Shown here piece after piece: positions 1-7,444 of a stretch of DNA of 19,417 nucleotides. The stretch spans positions 1 through 19,417 of the forward strand of contig CAJZGQ010000006.1 of assembly GCA_916048115.1 (NCBI GenBank), read 5' to 3'. The notes below the pieces were generated by a model. It worked only from the letters and a program-made list of their open reading frames with translations. It had not been told where the DNA came from and made no database searches. A program made the position numbers and the translations under genes. The DNA is from an uncultured Streptococcus sp. Lineage in GTDB: Bacteria; Bacillota; Bacilli; Lactobacillales; Streptococcaceae. Position 1 is the first letter of the stretch. The number at the start of each line of letters is the position of its first letter.

Positions 1-47
1 ACGACGAAATCGAATTCTAACGAATTACCGATTTCTGTCCCACTCTC
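1..47 (-). repeat. Intergenic repeat, copy 1 (partial, cut by window start)
   Basis: This is the end of the element that is complete at 8256-8437, here inverted. The motif read on the minus strand as GAGAGTGGGACAGAAATCGG is shared with that copy, and only a few loop bases differ (GGTAATTCG here against GGACATTCG). It begins 24 bases after the stop codon of the minus-strand ABC ATPase gene, so it is the 3' flank of that transcript. The rest of the element lies outside the window. Confidence 0.9.
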
Positions 48-70
48 TTTTTGCTTTATTCACTTTCTTT

Positions 71-862
71 TCAGTGTCTGATTTCTGGTTTGACAAAGAG
101 TCGCTCGTCACCCAGATTAATAAGGGATACTGGTGCTTCATAAAATTGGCTTAGGACATGGGGAGTTAGGATCTTTTCCTTTGGCCCTTGCTCGACCACT
201 TGGCCATGTTTGAGTAAGAGGACATGGGTCATGTCTTTTGTAATTTCCTCGGCATGGTGGGTGACGTAGATCATGGTAGGCGCGTGATCCAGTTGTTTGA
301 TATGATGGATCTGACGGAGGAGTTTTTCTCTGGCAAAGAGATCCAATCCACTAGAAGCTTCGTCAAAAATGATCAGATCTGGCTGGTCCATGAGGCTTCG
401 TGCAATGAGGACAGTCTGCTTTTCTCCCTGGGAGAGCTCCCGGTATTTGCGACCGATCAAAGCGCTAGCACCAATTGAAGTTAGCATATCCCGTGCCCAG
501 TTTAGTTCTTCCTCCCCGTATGCAACATATAAAATACTACTCTTGTATTGACCAGTTAGGACAATTTGTTCTGTCAAAAGATGCTCTGGCAGTCTTTCTG
601 AAATAAAGGAGCTAACGATCCCAATACGCTTTCGTAACTCAGGAATCCCCCCTTCTCCAAAGCGTGTTCCAAGGACCGTTACCTGTCCCGAACTAGCCCA
701 GTATTCAGACATCAACAGTTTAAGGAGGGTCGATTTTCCTGCTCCATTTAAGCCTAAAATCGCCCAGCATTCATTTTCTTTTACTTGCCAGTTAATCTCT
801 TTTAAAAGGGCTTTTCCATTGCGGATCAAATTGACGTCTTGTAGTTCAATCAAATTCTTCAT
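71..862 (-). CDS. Stand-alone ABC transporter ATP-binding protein (YlmA/ModF-like)
   Basis: A 263-residue cytoplasmic ABC-type ATPase. Visible motifs are Walker A GLNGAGKST (residues 37-45), the signature LSQGE (143-147), Walker B LIIFDE (163-168) followed by a SSGLD D-loop, and the switch histidine in THH (201-203). The ATG at 862 follows an AAGGA-type ribosome binding site with suitable spacing. No permease or binding protein lies beside it, so the partner and substrate are unknown. The overall form resembles the single-domain ATPases called YlmA in Bacillus, often annotated as iron or molybdate related. That label is a family resemblance and not a demonstrated function. The gene is divergent from the AI-2E-type gene, and its transcript runs into repeat copy 1. 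Confidence 0.88.
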   Translation of the reverse strand: MKNLIELQDVNLIRNGKALLKEINWQVKENECWAILGLNGAGKSTLLKLLMSEYWASSGQVTVLGTRFGEGGIPELRKRIGIVSSFISERLPEHLLTEQIVLTGQYKSSILYVAYGEEELNWARDMLTSIGASALIGRKYRELSQGEKQTVLIARSLMDQPDLIIFDEASSGLDLFAREKLLRQIHHIKQLDHAPTMIYVTHHAEEITKDMTHVLLLKHGQVVEQGPKEKILTPHVLSQFYEAPVSLINLGDERLFVKPEIRH

Positions 863-892
863 AACTTCATCCTTTTGATTAAAATCTCCTTT

Positions 893-917
893 ATTCTATC
901 ATAAAATATGGTAGAAT
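893..917. promoter_or_regulatory. Divergent extended -10 promoters inside one palindrome
   Basis: The minus strand carries TGaTAGAAT (901 down to 893) and the plus strand TGgTAGAAT (909-917). Both are extended -10 boxes, pointing away from each other. They form the two arms of an imperfect inverted repeat, TTCTATCATA and TATGGTAGAA. No convincing -35 exists for either, which fits extended -10 promoters. They would serve the ABC ATPase gene (minus) and the AI-2E-type gene (plus). The plus start would fall near 924, giving a very short leader that begins almost at the AGGAGG. Confidence 0.6.
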
Positions 918-936
918 AGAAAACAGGAGGTAAGGA

Positions 937-2064
937 ATGTTTCGAAATAGTAAATTGTTATTCTGGACATGTGAGATCTTATTATTGACGGTGATTTTCT
1001 ATATTTGGAAATCGATGGGCACCTTGATTTCTCCATTTGTATCTGTTCTGAATACCATCCTCTTACCATTTTTAATTGCAGGTTTTTTATATTACATTAC
1101 CAATCCGATTGTTGAATTGTTGGAAAAACACTTAAAAATCAAGCGTGTGTTTGGGATTTTGATCACCTTAGTCCTCTTGTTTGGGATCATTGGCTTAGGG
1201 ATTGTTTATCTGCTCCCTATCTTGATCAATCAGTTAACCAGCTTGATCAACTCGACCCAAGGCCTGTATTGGGAAGTTCAAAGTTTGGTTCGAAAACTCT
1301 CGACCAATCCTTTGTTCCAAAATGTGAATATCCAGTCGACGATTCAGCAGTTGAATCTCTCTTATATGGATATCCTACAAAATCTCTTGAATAGTGTGAC
1401 CAACAGTTTAGGAAGTGTGGTTAACACCATTGTCAATACGGTCTTTATCTTGATCATGACCCCTGTCTTCTTGGTTTATTTCTTGGTCGATGGGAAGAAG
1501 TTATTACCGATGTTGGAGCGGACCATTTTACGCAATGACAAACTCCACATTTCAAGCCTCTTGATTAGTTTGAATGAAACGGTCTCTCGCTATATTAGTG
1601 GGATTTCGATCGATGCCTTGATCATTGGAACCCTAGCCTACATTGGCTATAGTTTTATTGGATTGAAGTACGCTTTGGTCTTTGCCATTTTTTCTGGATT
1701 AGCCAACCTCATTCCATATGTAGGACCAACCATCGGGTTGATTCCGATGATCATCACCTATGCCTTCACAGATATGGATATGATGATCAAAGCAGTCATT
1801 TACATGTTGATTATCCAGCAGATCGATGGGAATATTCTTTATCCGCGTATCGTTGGAGGCGTGATGAAGGTTCACCCGATTACCATTATGGTTCTCTTAT
1901 TGCTCTCAAGTAATATTTACGGCATTATCGGGATGGTCGTTGCGATTCCAGTCTATTCGATTGGAAAAGAAATTGTAAAATTCTTGGTGAATCTTTATGA
2001 TAACCACCGTGCTGCGAAGGAACAGAAGAAAAAAGAAGAATTTGGTATCATTAATAAATCATAG
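937..2064 (+). CDS. AI-2E/PerM family membrane transporter (DUF20)
   Basis: A 375-residue multispanning membrane protein. Hydrophobic segments lie near residues 10-55, 70-97, 155-185 and 220-350. The family hallmark GLANLIPYVGPTIGLIP is present in the C-terminal half. The middle (about 100-150) is an amphipathic soluble stretch, as usual in this family. Members include the E. coli TqsA/YdgG autoinducer-2 exporter and PerM/YtvI-type proteins, some of which are sodium/proton antiporters, so the substrate here is not known. The start is set by AGGAGG at 925-930, directly after the extended -10. A terminator overlaps the stop codon, so the gene is monocistronic. Confidence 0.88.
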   Translation: MFRNSKLLFWTCEILLLTVIFYIWKSMGTLISPFVSVLNTILLPFLIAGFLYYITNPIVELLEKHLKIKRVFGILITLVLLFGIIGLGIVYLLPILINQLTSLINSTQGLYWEVQSLVRKLSTNPLFQNVNIQSTIQQLNLSYMDILQNLLNSVTNSLGSVVNTIVNTVFILIMTPVFLVYFLVDGKKLLPMLERTILRNDKLHISSLLISLNETVSRYISGISIDALIIGTLAYIGYSFIGLKYALVFAIFSGLANLIPYVGPTIGLIPMIITYAFTDMDMMIKAVIYMLIIQQIDGNILYPRIVGGVMKVHPITIMVLLLLSSNIYGIIGMVVAIPVYSIGKEIVKFLVNLYDNHRAAKEQKKKEEFGIINKS

Positions 2065-2099
2065 ACTCTAGCGCCTATATGGGCCTTAGAGTCTTTTTT
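2063..2099 (+). terminator. Rho-independent terminator of the AI-2E-type gene
   Basis: AGACTCTA (2063-2070) pairs with TAGAGTCT (2087-2094), and a short GCC/GGC inner pairing is possible. A run of T follows. The stem starts within the stop codon. Confidence 0.85.
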
Positions 2100-2130
2100 G
2101 TACATTTTTTTGAAAAATGCTGGAAAAAAG

Positions 2131-2159
2131 TCAACAAGTGCTATGAAATGTGTTAAAAT
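2131..2159 (+). promoter_or_regulatory. Promoter of the Mga-like regulator gene
   Basis: An extended -10 (TG at 2151-2152, TAAAAT at 2154-2159) has TCAACA (2131-2136) at a 17-base spacing as a partial -35. The leader is about 35 nt. Confidence 0.55.
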
Positions 2160-2199
2160 ATAAGTGATTTTGAAAGAAAATATGAAAAGGTAGGAAAAG

Positions 2200-3681
2200 A
2201 TGAGACTGCTCTTATCGAAAAAACAGAGACGCCAATTGCAATTGTTGGAAATCCTGATTAAGGAAAAAAGATGGTTCCACTTGAAAGAGTTGGCCAAGCG
2301 TTTGGATTGTACAGAACGTTCGTTAAAAGAAGATTTGTCTAATCTTCGTAGTACATTTGATGACTTTTTAATTGAATCCTCTACCAATGGGATCAAGATC
2401 AGTTATGAGGATTCGGTTGGGCTTGAGGTGATTTACCATCACTTTTTTAAAGAATCACAAGCCTTTGCTTTGATTGAATATCTCTTTTTCCACAAGGATG
2501 TTTCCAATGAATATATTTGCAGAAAGTTTGATTTGAGTTACCAATCTTTCTACCGCTTGATTCGGACGATTAATCAGAAGCTTCAAACCAAATACAATGT
2601 AAAGATTGATTTGAAACCCTTGAATCTTGTCGGGGATGAGATTGACGTTCGTTTCTTTTATGCCCAATATTTTGCGGAACGTTATTACTACATGGAGTGG
2701 CCTTTCCCAGAATTTAAGGAAGAGGCGGTGACCGATTTGATCACCTTCTTCTTCAAGCTCTATGGCTATCCATTGACCTTCTCTGTACTCAGGTCTTATA
2801 AAGTTCTCTTGACAGTCTACTTGTCACGGATTAAGCAAGGTTACTTCATCGACATGCCAACGAACTATGATGTGTATAAGGACCAGTATCAAGGGGTGAC
2901 CAATGTCGAGGAGATGTTGCGCTACTTTAGCTTGCAGTTGGGTGTCGAGTTGAATGAAAAAGTGCTGGAACAGTTCTTTATTATCTTTATTCAAGAGAAT
3001 TTCTATTTCAGTCCAGAAAGCTTGATCGAAGCTGCAGAAACGGATCCTTATGCCAAAGAATCGACTAGACTCATCAAAGATATGTTCAAGGATCTATGCT
3101 ATACCTATGATTTAGACATTGAAAATCTTGATGAGATGTTGATGCATGTCCATAACACGTCTCATCTCGATCGGAAGGAATTATTCTCTGAGTTTCTCTT
3201 GTTTGATACCAAGACCAATACCAACGAAGATTTCATGAGCATCTTCCCAGCCTTCTATGATGATTTGAAGGAGCATATCATCACTTATATGAAGACCATG
3301 AAGCATGATCTGAATGATGAGATCATCAAGCACATGATCTATACGGTCTATACTCACTGGGAACGTCTCTTACCGCAGTTATTGCGCCGTCGGAAGTCCA
3401 TTAAGGTCTTGATTATCAGTCGTTTTGACGATCACCATGCCAAATCCATGATCGATTTCCTTGATTTCTACTGTACGGATAACTTTGAATTTACGCAGAT
3501 GATCAAGTACAATCTGACAGTAGATGATATTGAAGCTTCGGATGCAGATGTGGTGGTGGCCAACTTTATGATGCCTGAATTAAAGAAAAAACCATTTATT
3601 TGTACAAGTAGTCTCTCATCGCTTGAGCTGGTTGAAAAACTCAATGCCTTCTTTTATGATTTTACCAGTGCAGAACACTAA
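2200..3681 (+). CDS. Mga-family transcriptional regulator (MgaSpn/MgrA-like)
   Basis: A 493-residue regulator, the length I recall for the pneumococcal Mga-like protein MgaSpn/MgrA. The N-terminus (MR-LLSKK...RQLQLLE, then KRWFHLKELAKRLDCTERSL) carries the first Mga-type winged helix-turn-helix, with a second HTH region near residues 100-130. The middle (about 170-390) matches the PRD-like helical domains. The C-terminus (about 400-490) starts KSIKVLIISRFDDHHAKSM and resembles the EIIB-like domain that links Mga proteins to phosphotransferase sugar signalling. The start at 2200 is preceded by GGTAGGAAAAG. The gene has its own promoter and terminator and no adjacent virulence target, so the regulon cannot be read from this window. 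Confidence in the family is high; orthology to MgaSpn is from memory. Confidence 0.88.
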   Translation: MRLLLSKKQRRQLQLLEILIKEKRWFHLKELAKRLDCTERSLKEDLSNLRSTFDDFLIESSTNGIKISYEDSVGLEVIYHHFFKESQAFALIEYLFFHKDVSNEYICRKFDLSYQSFYRLIRTINQKLQTKYNVKIDLKPLNLVGDEIDVRFFYAQYFAERYYYMEWPFPEFKEEAVTDLITFFFKLYGYPLTFSVLRSYKVLLTVYLSRIKQGYFIDMPTNYDVYKDQYQGVTNVEEMLRYFSLQLGVELNEKVLEQFFIIFIQENFYFSPESLIEAAETDPYAKESTRLIKDMFKDLCYTYDLDIENLDEMLMHVHNTSHLDRKELFSEFLLFDTKTNTNEDFMSIFPAFYDDLKEHIITYMKTMKHDLNDEIIKHMIYTVYTHWERLLPQLLRRRKSIKVLIISRFDDHHAKSMIDFLDFYCTDNFEFTQMIKYNLTVDDIEASDADVVVANFMMPELKKKPFICTSSLSSLELVEKLNAFFYDFTSAEH

Positions 3682-3706
3682 AATCAGGACTTGTTCCTGA
3701 TTTTTT
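3680..3706 (+). terminator. Terminator of the Mga-like gene
   Basis: AAAATCAGGA (3680-3689), loop CTTGT, TCCTGATTTT (3695-3704), then more T. It begins at the stop codon. Confidence 0.88.
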
Positions 3707-3756
3707 GATGGTGAAAAAAGAAAATGACATAGAAGAATGCAGGCTCTCATATTTTG

Positions 3757-3765
3757 TGGTATAAT
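3757..3765 (+). promoter_or_regulatory. Extended -10 promoter of the CNNM/CorC-type gene
   Basis: TG (3757-3758), G, then a consensus TATAAT (3760-3765). The predicted transcription start near 3772 rules out the in-frame ATG at 3737 as the start codon and favours 3797. Confidence 0.75.
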
Positions 3766-3796
3766 ATACGATATTATATACTGGAGGAAAGTATCC

Positions 3797-5146
3797 ATGG
3801 AAGACCCTGGCAGTCAGGAAATTTTACTGGAAGTTATTTTATTGATTGTTTTGACATTATTGAACGCCTTTTTCTCGGCAACCGAAATGTCAATGGTATC
3901 GTTGAATCGTTCTCGTGTAGTGCAAAAGGCTGAAGAAGGAGATAAAAAATACATTCGTCTTCTTAGCGTTTTGGAACAGCCCAACCATTTTTTATCCACT
4001 ATTCAGGTGGGGATCACCTTGATTACCATCTTATCTGGGGCGAGTCTTGCAGATAGCCTTGGTCATGTTATTGCTGGATGGATGGGCAATACTAAAACGG
4101 CTGTTGCAGCTGGAAGCTTTTTATCTCTAGCGTTTTTGACTTATATTTCGATCGTATTTGGGGAACTCTATCCGAAACGAATCGCTATGAACCTGAAAGA
4201 TGAGTTAGCTGTTCGAACGGCTCCGATTGTCATTTTATTAGGAAAAATTGTTAGCCCCTTTGTTTGGTTGCTTTCAGCGTCGACCAACCTTTTGAGCCGT
4301 ATCACGCCAATGGAATTCGATGATCCGGATGAAAAGATGACGCGGGATGAAATCGAGTATATGCTGACCAATAGTGAAGCAACACTAGATGCGGACGAGA
4401 TTGAGATGCTCCAAGGGATCTTTTCATTAGATGAAATGGTAGCGCGTGAAGTCATGGTGCCACGGACAGATGCCTTCATGGTTGATATCAATGATGATAC
4501 CAAAGAAATCATTGAAAGTATCCTTAAGCAAAACTTTTCACGGATTCCTGTCTATGATGATGACAAGGACAATGTCATCGGTCTCATCCATACCAAACGT
4601 CTCTTGAACGAAGGATTTATCAATGGCTTTGATAATATTGTCTTAAGAAAGATTTTACAAGAACCTTTGTTTGTTCCAGAGACCATTTTTGTGGATGATC
4701 TTTTGAAGGAATTGCGCAATACCCAAAATCAAATGGCTATTCTGCTTGATGAATATGGTGGGATGTCTGGTTTGGTTACACTTGAAGACCTCTTGGAAGA
4801 AATCGTCGGTGAAATTGACGATGAGACTGACAAAGCAGAAATTGATGTCTTTGAAATTGCGGACAATACCTATGTTGTACAAGGAGCCATGTCACTAAAT
4901 GACTTTAACGAATATTTTGATGTTGAGTTGCAAAGTGATGATGTGGATACCATTGCAGGGTATTATCTGACAGAGGTTGGGCGAATTCCAACCTTGAAAG
5001 AGCGACTCAGCTGTGAAGTCGATAGTCAAAAGAAACACCTCATTTTGACAAATGACAAAGTAAAAAATGGTCGTGTGACCAAGGTGAAAGTTGAAATTTC
5101 TGAAATCGTCGAGGAAGATGAAGAAACTAAATCAAAAGAAGATTAG
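3797..5146 (+). CDS. CNNM/CorC-type membrane protein with CBS domains (hemolysin C family)
   Basis: A 449-residue protein. The order is an N-terminal DUF21 (CNNM) transmembrane domain, roughly residues 8-190 with the motif LNAFFSATEMSMVS; a CBS pair from about 205-330 (REVMVPRTDAF and VDDLLKELRNTQNQMAILLDEYGG); and a C-terminal CorC/HlyC transporter-associated domain to about 430. The tail is rich in Glu and Lys. Homologues such as S. aureus MpfA and Bacillus YhdP/YugS export or handle magnesium, so divalent cation efflux is the best guess; the old hemolysin label has little value. The reading frame is open back to 3737, but that ATG lies upstream of the TATAAT. The ATG at 3797 follows TGGAGGAAA with good spacing, so it is taken as the start. 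Single-gene unit ended by a terminator. Confidence 0.88.
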   Translation: MEDPGSQEILLEVILLIVLTLLNAFFSATEMSMVSLNRSRVVQKAEEGDKKYIRLLSVLEQPNHFLSTIQVGITLITILSGASLADSLGHVIAGWMGNTKTAVAAGSFLSLAFLTYISIVFGELYPKRIAMNLKDELAVRTAPIVILLGKIVSPFVWLLSASTNLLSRITPMEFDDPDEKMTRDEIEYMLTNSEATLDADEIEMLQGIFSLDEMVAREVMVPRTDAFMVDINDDTKEIIESILKQNFSRIPVYDDDKDNVIGLIHTKRLLNEGFINGFDNIVLRKILQEPLFVPETIFVDDLLKELRNTQNQMAILLDEYGGMSGLVTLEDLLEEIVGEIDDETDKAEIDVFEIADNTYVVQGAMSLNDFNEYFDVELQSDDVDTIAGYYLTEVGRIPTLKERLSCEVDSQKKHLILTNDKVKNGRVTKVKVEISEIVEEDEETKSKED

Positions 5147-5151
5147 AAAAT

Positions 5152-5185
5152 AGAGGCCTGGACGTGTTCCAGCCTCTGTTTTTTT
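5152..5185 (+). terminator. Terminator of the CNNM/CorC-type gene
   Basis: AGAGGCCTGGA (5152-5162) pairs with TCCAGCCTCT (5168-5177), with one bulged base in the stem. A T-rich tail follows. Confidence 0.85.
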
Positions 5186-5238
5186 CTTGTCAGGATCAGT
5201 TGAATTTTCAAAAAATTTCAAAAATTTCTGAAATAGTC

Positions 5239-5267
5239 TTGACATCCAAAAAAAATTACGGTAAGAT
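5239..5267 (+). promoter_or_regulatory. Promoter of the aromatic ABC operon leader
   Basis: A perfect -35 TTGACA (5239-5244), a 17-base A-rich spacer, and TAAGAT (5262-5267) as -10, matching four of six bases. The expected start is near 5274. This gives a leader of about 280 nt before the first structural gene, holding the leader peptide and the attenuator. Confidence 0.7.
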
Positions 5268-5300
5268 AATACCCATAAAAAAAGAAAGCAGAAAATAAAC

Positions 5301-5354
5301 ATGAAGCAACAAGCCATTTCAACTCAAAAATTTTACTTTAGCTACTTTAGATAG
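5301..5354 (+). CDS. Leader peptide rich in Phe/Tyr (attenuation peptide)
   Basis: A 17-codon reading frame, MKQQAISTQKFYFSYFR, followed by TAG. Five of the last seven residues are Phe or Tyr and there is no Trp codon. It lies about 27 nt after the predicted transcription start and is followed by stem-loops and an intrinsic terminator just before the ABC operon, the architecture of ribosome-mediated attenuation. Its last codons and stop (TTTAGATA, 5346-5353) are exactly complementary to 5448-5455, which belongs to the antiterminator. The ribosome binding site is weak (AGAAAG/GCAGAAA region), so translation is inferred from the arrangement and is unproven. Confidence 0.65.
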   Translation: MKQQAISTQKFYFSYFR

Positions 5355-5530
5355 TGTTTGTAGACATGATCTCATGGATGCAAACAACCCAAGCAATTTG
5401 TTTGTATCTATGTGGCTAAGATTTTTGATGATGGTCCATAGAGCTAGTATCTAAATGGACCGAGGTTTTGTAACTTGTTGGAGAATTTCAAGCATCCGTT
5501 TAGAGAATCATCTAAGCGGATTTTTTGTTT
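5346..5530 (+). promoter_or_regulatory. Transcription attenuator with alternative hairpins
   Basis: Several mutually exclusive pairings can be read. (a) Terminator: ATCCGTTTAGA (5494-5504) with TCTAAGCGGAT (5511-5521), 11 pairs, loop GAATCA, then a T-rich tail. (b) Antiterminator: TCTAAATGGA (5450-5459) with TCCGTTTAGA (5495-5504), 10 pairs with one G-U, which destroys (a). (c) Anti-antiterminators: GGTCCAT (5433-5439) with ATGGACC (5455-5461), or leader-peptide codons TTTAGATA (5346-5353) with TATCTAAA (5448-5455). (d) Upstream, CAAAC (5381-5385) can pair back with GTTTG (5356-5360), or CAAACAA (5381-5387) forward with TTGTTTG (5398-5404). A ribosome stalled on the Phe/Tyr codons would cover 5346-5353 and favour (b), giving read-through when aromatic charged tRNA is scarce. 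The pairings are seen; the switching is inferred. Confidence 0.7.
5494..5530 (+). terminator. Attenuator terminator upstream of the ABC operon
   Basis: An 11-bp stem with one G-U pair, a 6-nt loop, and TTTTTTGTTT. It ends about 10 nt before the ribosome binding site of the binding-protein gene, so it must be bypassed for operon expression from the upstream promoter. Confidence 0.88.
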
Positions 5531-5553
5531 ATTTGCAGAAAAGGAGTCAAAAA

Positions 5554-6531
5554 ATGAAAGTAGTGAAGAAATTACTAGCACCTGTCCTGGTTGTAGGACT
5601 TCTATTAACATCATTAGTGACCTTACACCACCTGAAGGATGCTAAAAAAGACAATGTCTTTCGAATTGGGATTTCCCAGTACATCACCCATAAGTCGCTC
5701 GACGCGACACGAAAAGGATTTATCGAAGAGTTGAAGAAAGAGGGCTATGTGGATGGGAAAAATATCCAGATTGATTTCCAAAATGCTCAAGGGGAGCAAC
5801 GAAATCTGAAAAATATTTCTAAACAATTGGCAGAAGAAAGTGATCTAGTCTTTGCGATTGCAACCCCTTCTGCACAAAGTTTGGCTAATACGACGAAAAC
5901 AACACCGGTTGTCTTCTCAGCTGTGACCGATCCATTGGCAGCGAAATTGGTGAAAAACTTGAAAGAGCCTGGTGGCAATATCACAGGAACAAGTGACCAG
6001 TCAGAAGATGCGATCTCTACACAGGTAGACATGATTAAGCAAGTCCTTCCAACGGCGAAAACAGTTGGGATCCTCTATACGCAAAGTGAGCCTAACTCAG
6101 TCGTCCAAAAAGACAATGCGAAGAAGATCCTTGAAGCTAAAGGCTATCAAGTGGTTGAAAAAACCATCCTCGATAGTAACAATGTGAAAGCTGCAGCAGA
6201 CAGTATCATGTCAGAAGCAGATATCGTCTTTGTTCCGACGGACAATATTATCTCTTCTACAATGGACACTGTCAAACAGGTTTCTATCAGCCATAAGGTG
6301 CCCGTTTTTGGTGGATCTGCTGAGATGGTGGCCACTGGTGGTTTGTACAACTTTGGTACCGATTATGAGGAATTGGGGAGACAAGCTGCTCGGATGGCTA
6401 TTCGCATCATGAAGGGCGAGAAACCTGGAAAAGTCGCAGTTGAAACACCTGAAAAATTAGAATTGCATACCAATAAAGAGATGGCGAAAGAACTAGGAAT
6501 TGATATTAGCTCGTTGAAGGTAGAAAAATAG
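5554..6531 (+). CDS. trpX: ABC transporter substrate-binding protein (TrpX-like)
   Basis: A 325-residue protein of the ABC_sub_bind family (PF04392 type). The N-terminus (KKLLAPVLVVGLLLTSLVTL) is hydrophobic but has no lipobox cysteine, so it probably stays as an uncleaved membrane anchor. Family stretches are visible: FRIGISQYITHKSLD, VDGKNIQIDFQNAQG, PVVFSAVTDPLAAKLV with GGNITGTSD, and the C-terminal GGLYNFGTDYEELGRQAARMA. Streptococcal members of this system are called TrpXYZ, and a pneumococcal homologue has, from memory, been crystallised with tryptophan. The Phe/Tyr-rich leader suggests aromatic amino acids more broadly. An ATG at 5455 is in frame but lies inside the attenuator; the ATG at 5554 follows AAAGGAG, so it is the start. 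First gene of a three-gene operon. Confidence 0.87.
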   Translation: MKVVKKLLAPVLVVGLLLTSLVTLHHLKDAKKDNVFRIGISQYITHKSLDATRKGFIEELKKEGYVDGKNIQIDFQNAQGEQRNLKNISKQLAEESDLVFAIATPSAQSLANTTKTTPVVFSAVTDPLAAKLVKNLKEPGGNITGTSDQSEDAISTQVDMIKQVLPTAKTVGILYTQSEPNSVVQKDNAKKILEAKGYQVVEKTILDSNNVKAAADSIMSEADIVFVPTDNIISSTMDTVKQVSISHKVPVFGGSAEMVATGGLYNFGTDYEELGRQAARMAIRIMKGEKPGKVAVETPEKLELHTNKEMAKELGIDISSLKVEK

Positions 6532-6541
6532 GAGGTTTGAG

Positions 6542-7435
6542 ATGAATTTCGTTTTATCAAGTTTATCAGAAGGTTTATTGTGGTCGATCATGGCGATCGG
6601 TGTTTACTTAACATTTCGAATTTTAGATATTGCCGATATGACGGCAGAAGGAGCCTTTCCACTTGGGGCAGCAGTTGTAGCCTCACAAATTCAAGCGGGA
6701 AGAAACCCTTGGATTGCAACCTTGTTGGGCTTTTTTGCAGGGATGATTGCAGGCTTGGTCTCTGGGATTCTCCATACAAAAATGAAAATTCCAGCCCTCT
6801 TGACAGGGATTGTCACTTTGACGGGTCTCTACTCTATCAATATCAAAATCATGGGGGGAGTTCCCAATCTCTCTATTGGCGATGCCAGTACCATTTTCAA
6901 GAGTGTCATGAAATTTGGACTTTCTAATGAAGAAGCTGTCTTTTTGATTAGTATTTCCTGCTTGATCATCGTCTGTATCTTGTTGACCCTCCTAATGAAG
7001 ACGCAACTTGGCTTGGTTTTGCGCTCGACAGGTGATAACATCCCAATGAGTGAGGCTAATGGGGTCAATGTAGATAACATGAAGATGTTGGGCTACATGA
7101 TTTCAAATGGATTGATTGCTCTGTGTGGCGCTATGTTTGCTCAAAATGATGGTTTCTCAGATGTGACTTCTGGGACAGGGACGATCGTGGTTGGCTTGAG
7201 TGCGGTGATTATCGCTGAGGTTTTGATTCACGAATTGACTATTGGTTGGCGCTTGCTTTCCATCGGGGTTGGAGCCATTGTTTACCGTTTGATTATCTTA
7301 AATATTTACGAGATCCCAAATCTCGATCAAAATATGGTTCGTCTCTTCAATGCGATCTTGCTCGCGATTGTCTTGTTCGCTCCTGAGGCGCAAAAACGTC
7401 TTCGTATTCGCGGATTGAAGCTAGGAAATAAGTAG
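6542..7435 (+). CDS. trpY: ABC transporter permease (TrpY-like)
   Basis: A 297-residue integral membrane protein with about eight hydrophobic segments, of the branched-chain/ribose type permease family (BPD_transp_2). Motifs include LTFRILDIADMTAEGAFPLG near the N-terminus and ANGVNVDNMKMLGYMISNGL in the cytoplasmic coupling region. It starts 10 bases after the trpX-like stop, and AGGAGG (6530-6535) overlaps that stop codon, so the two are probably translationally linked. Its role is the membrane channel for the solute delivered by the TrpX-like protein. Confidence 0.88.
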   Translation: MNFVLSSLSEGLLWSIMAIGVYLTFRILDIADMTAEGAFPLGAAVVASQIQAGRNPWIATLLGFFAGMIAGLVSGILHTKMKIPALLTGIVTLTGLYSINIKIMGGVPNLSIGDASTIFKSVMKFGLSNEEAVFLISISCLIIVCILLTLLMKTQLGLVLRSTGDNIPMSEANGVNVDNMKMLGYMISNGLIALCGAMFAQNDGFSDVTSGTGTIVVGLSAVIIAEVLIHELTIGWRLLSIGVGAIVYRLIILNIYEIPNLDQNMVRLFNAILLAIVLFAPEAQKRLRIRGLKLGNK

Positions 7436-7444
7436 GAGAAAAGT

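Noticed and set aside
224..551. Plus-strand open frames inside the ABC ATPase gene
   Set aside because: They are shadows of a well-supported minus-strand gene with intact Walker motifs, and they have no SD or recognisable domain.
3737..3796. Upstream in-frame ATG of the CNNM/CorC-type gene
   Set aside because: It lies upstream of the TATAAT at 3760-3765, so it would not be on the transcript. The SD-supported start is 3797.
5455..5553. Upstream in-frame ATG that would lengthen the binding protein by 33 residues
   Set aside because: It lies inside the antiterminator and terminator region and would put the terminator hairpin in coding sequence. The ATG at 5554 has a proper AAAGGAG and is followed by a hydrophobic signal-like segment.
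5268..5553. T-box riboswitch in the ABC operon leader
   Set aside because: The conserved T-box sequence AGGGTGGNACCGCG is absent. The leader-peptide attenuator explains the structure better.
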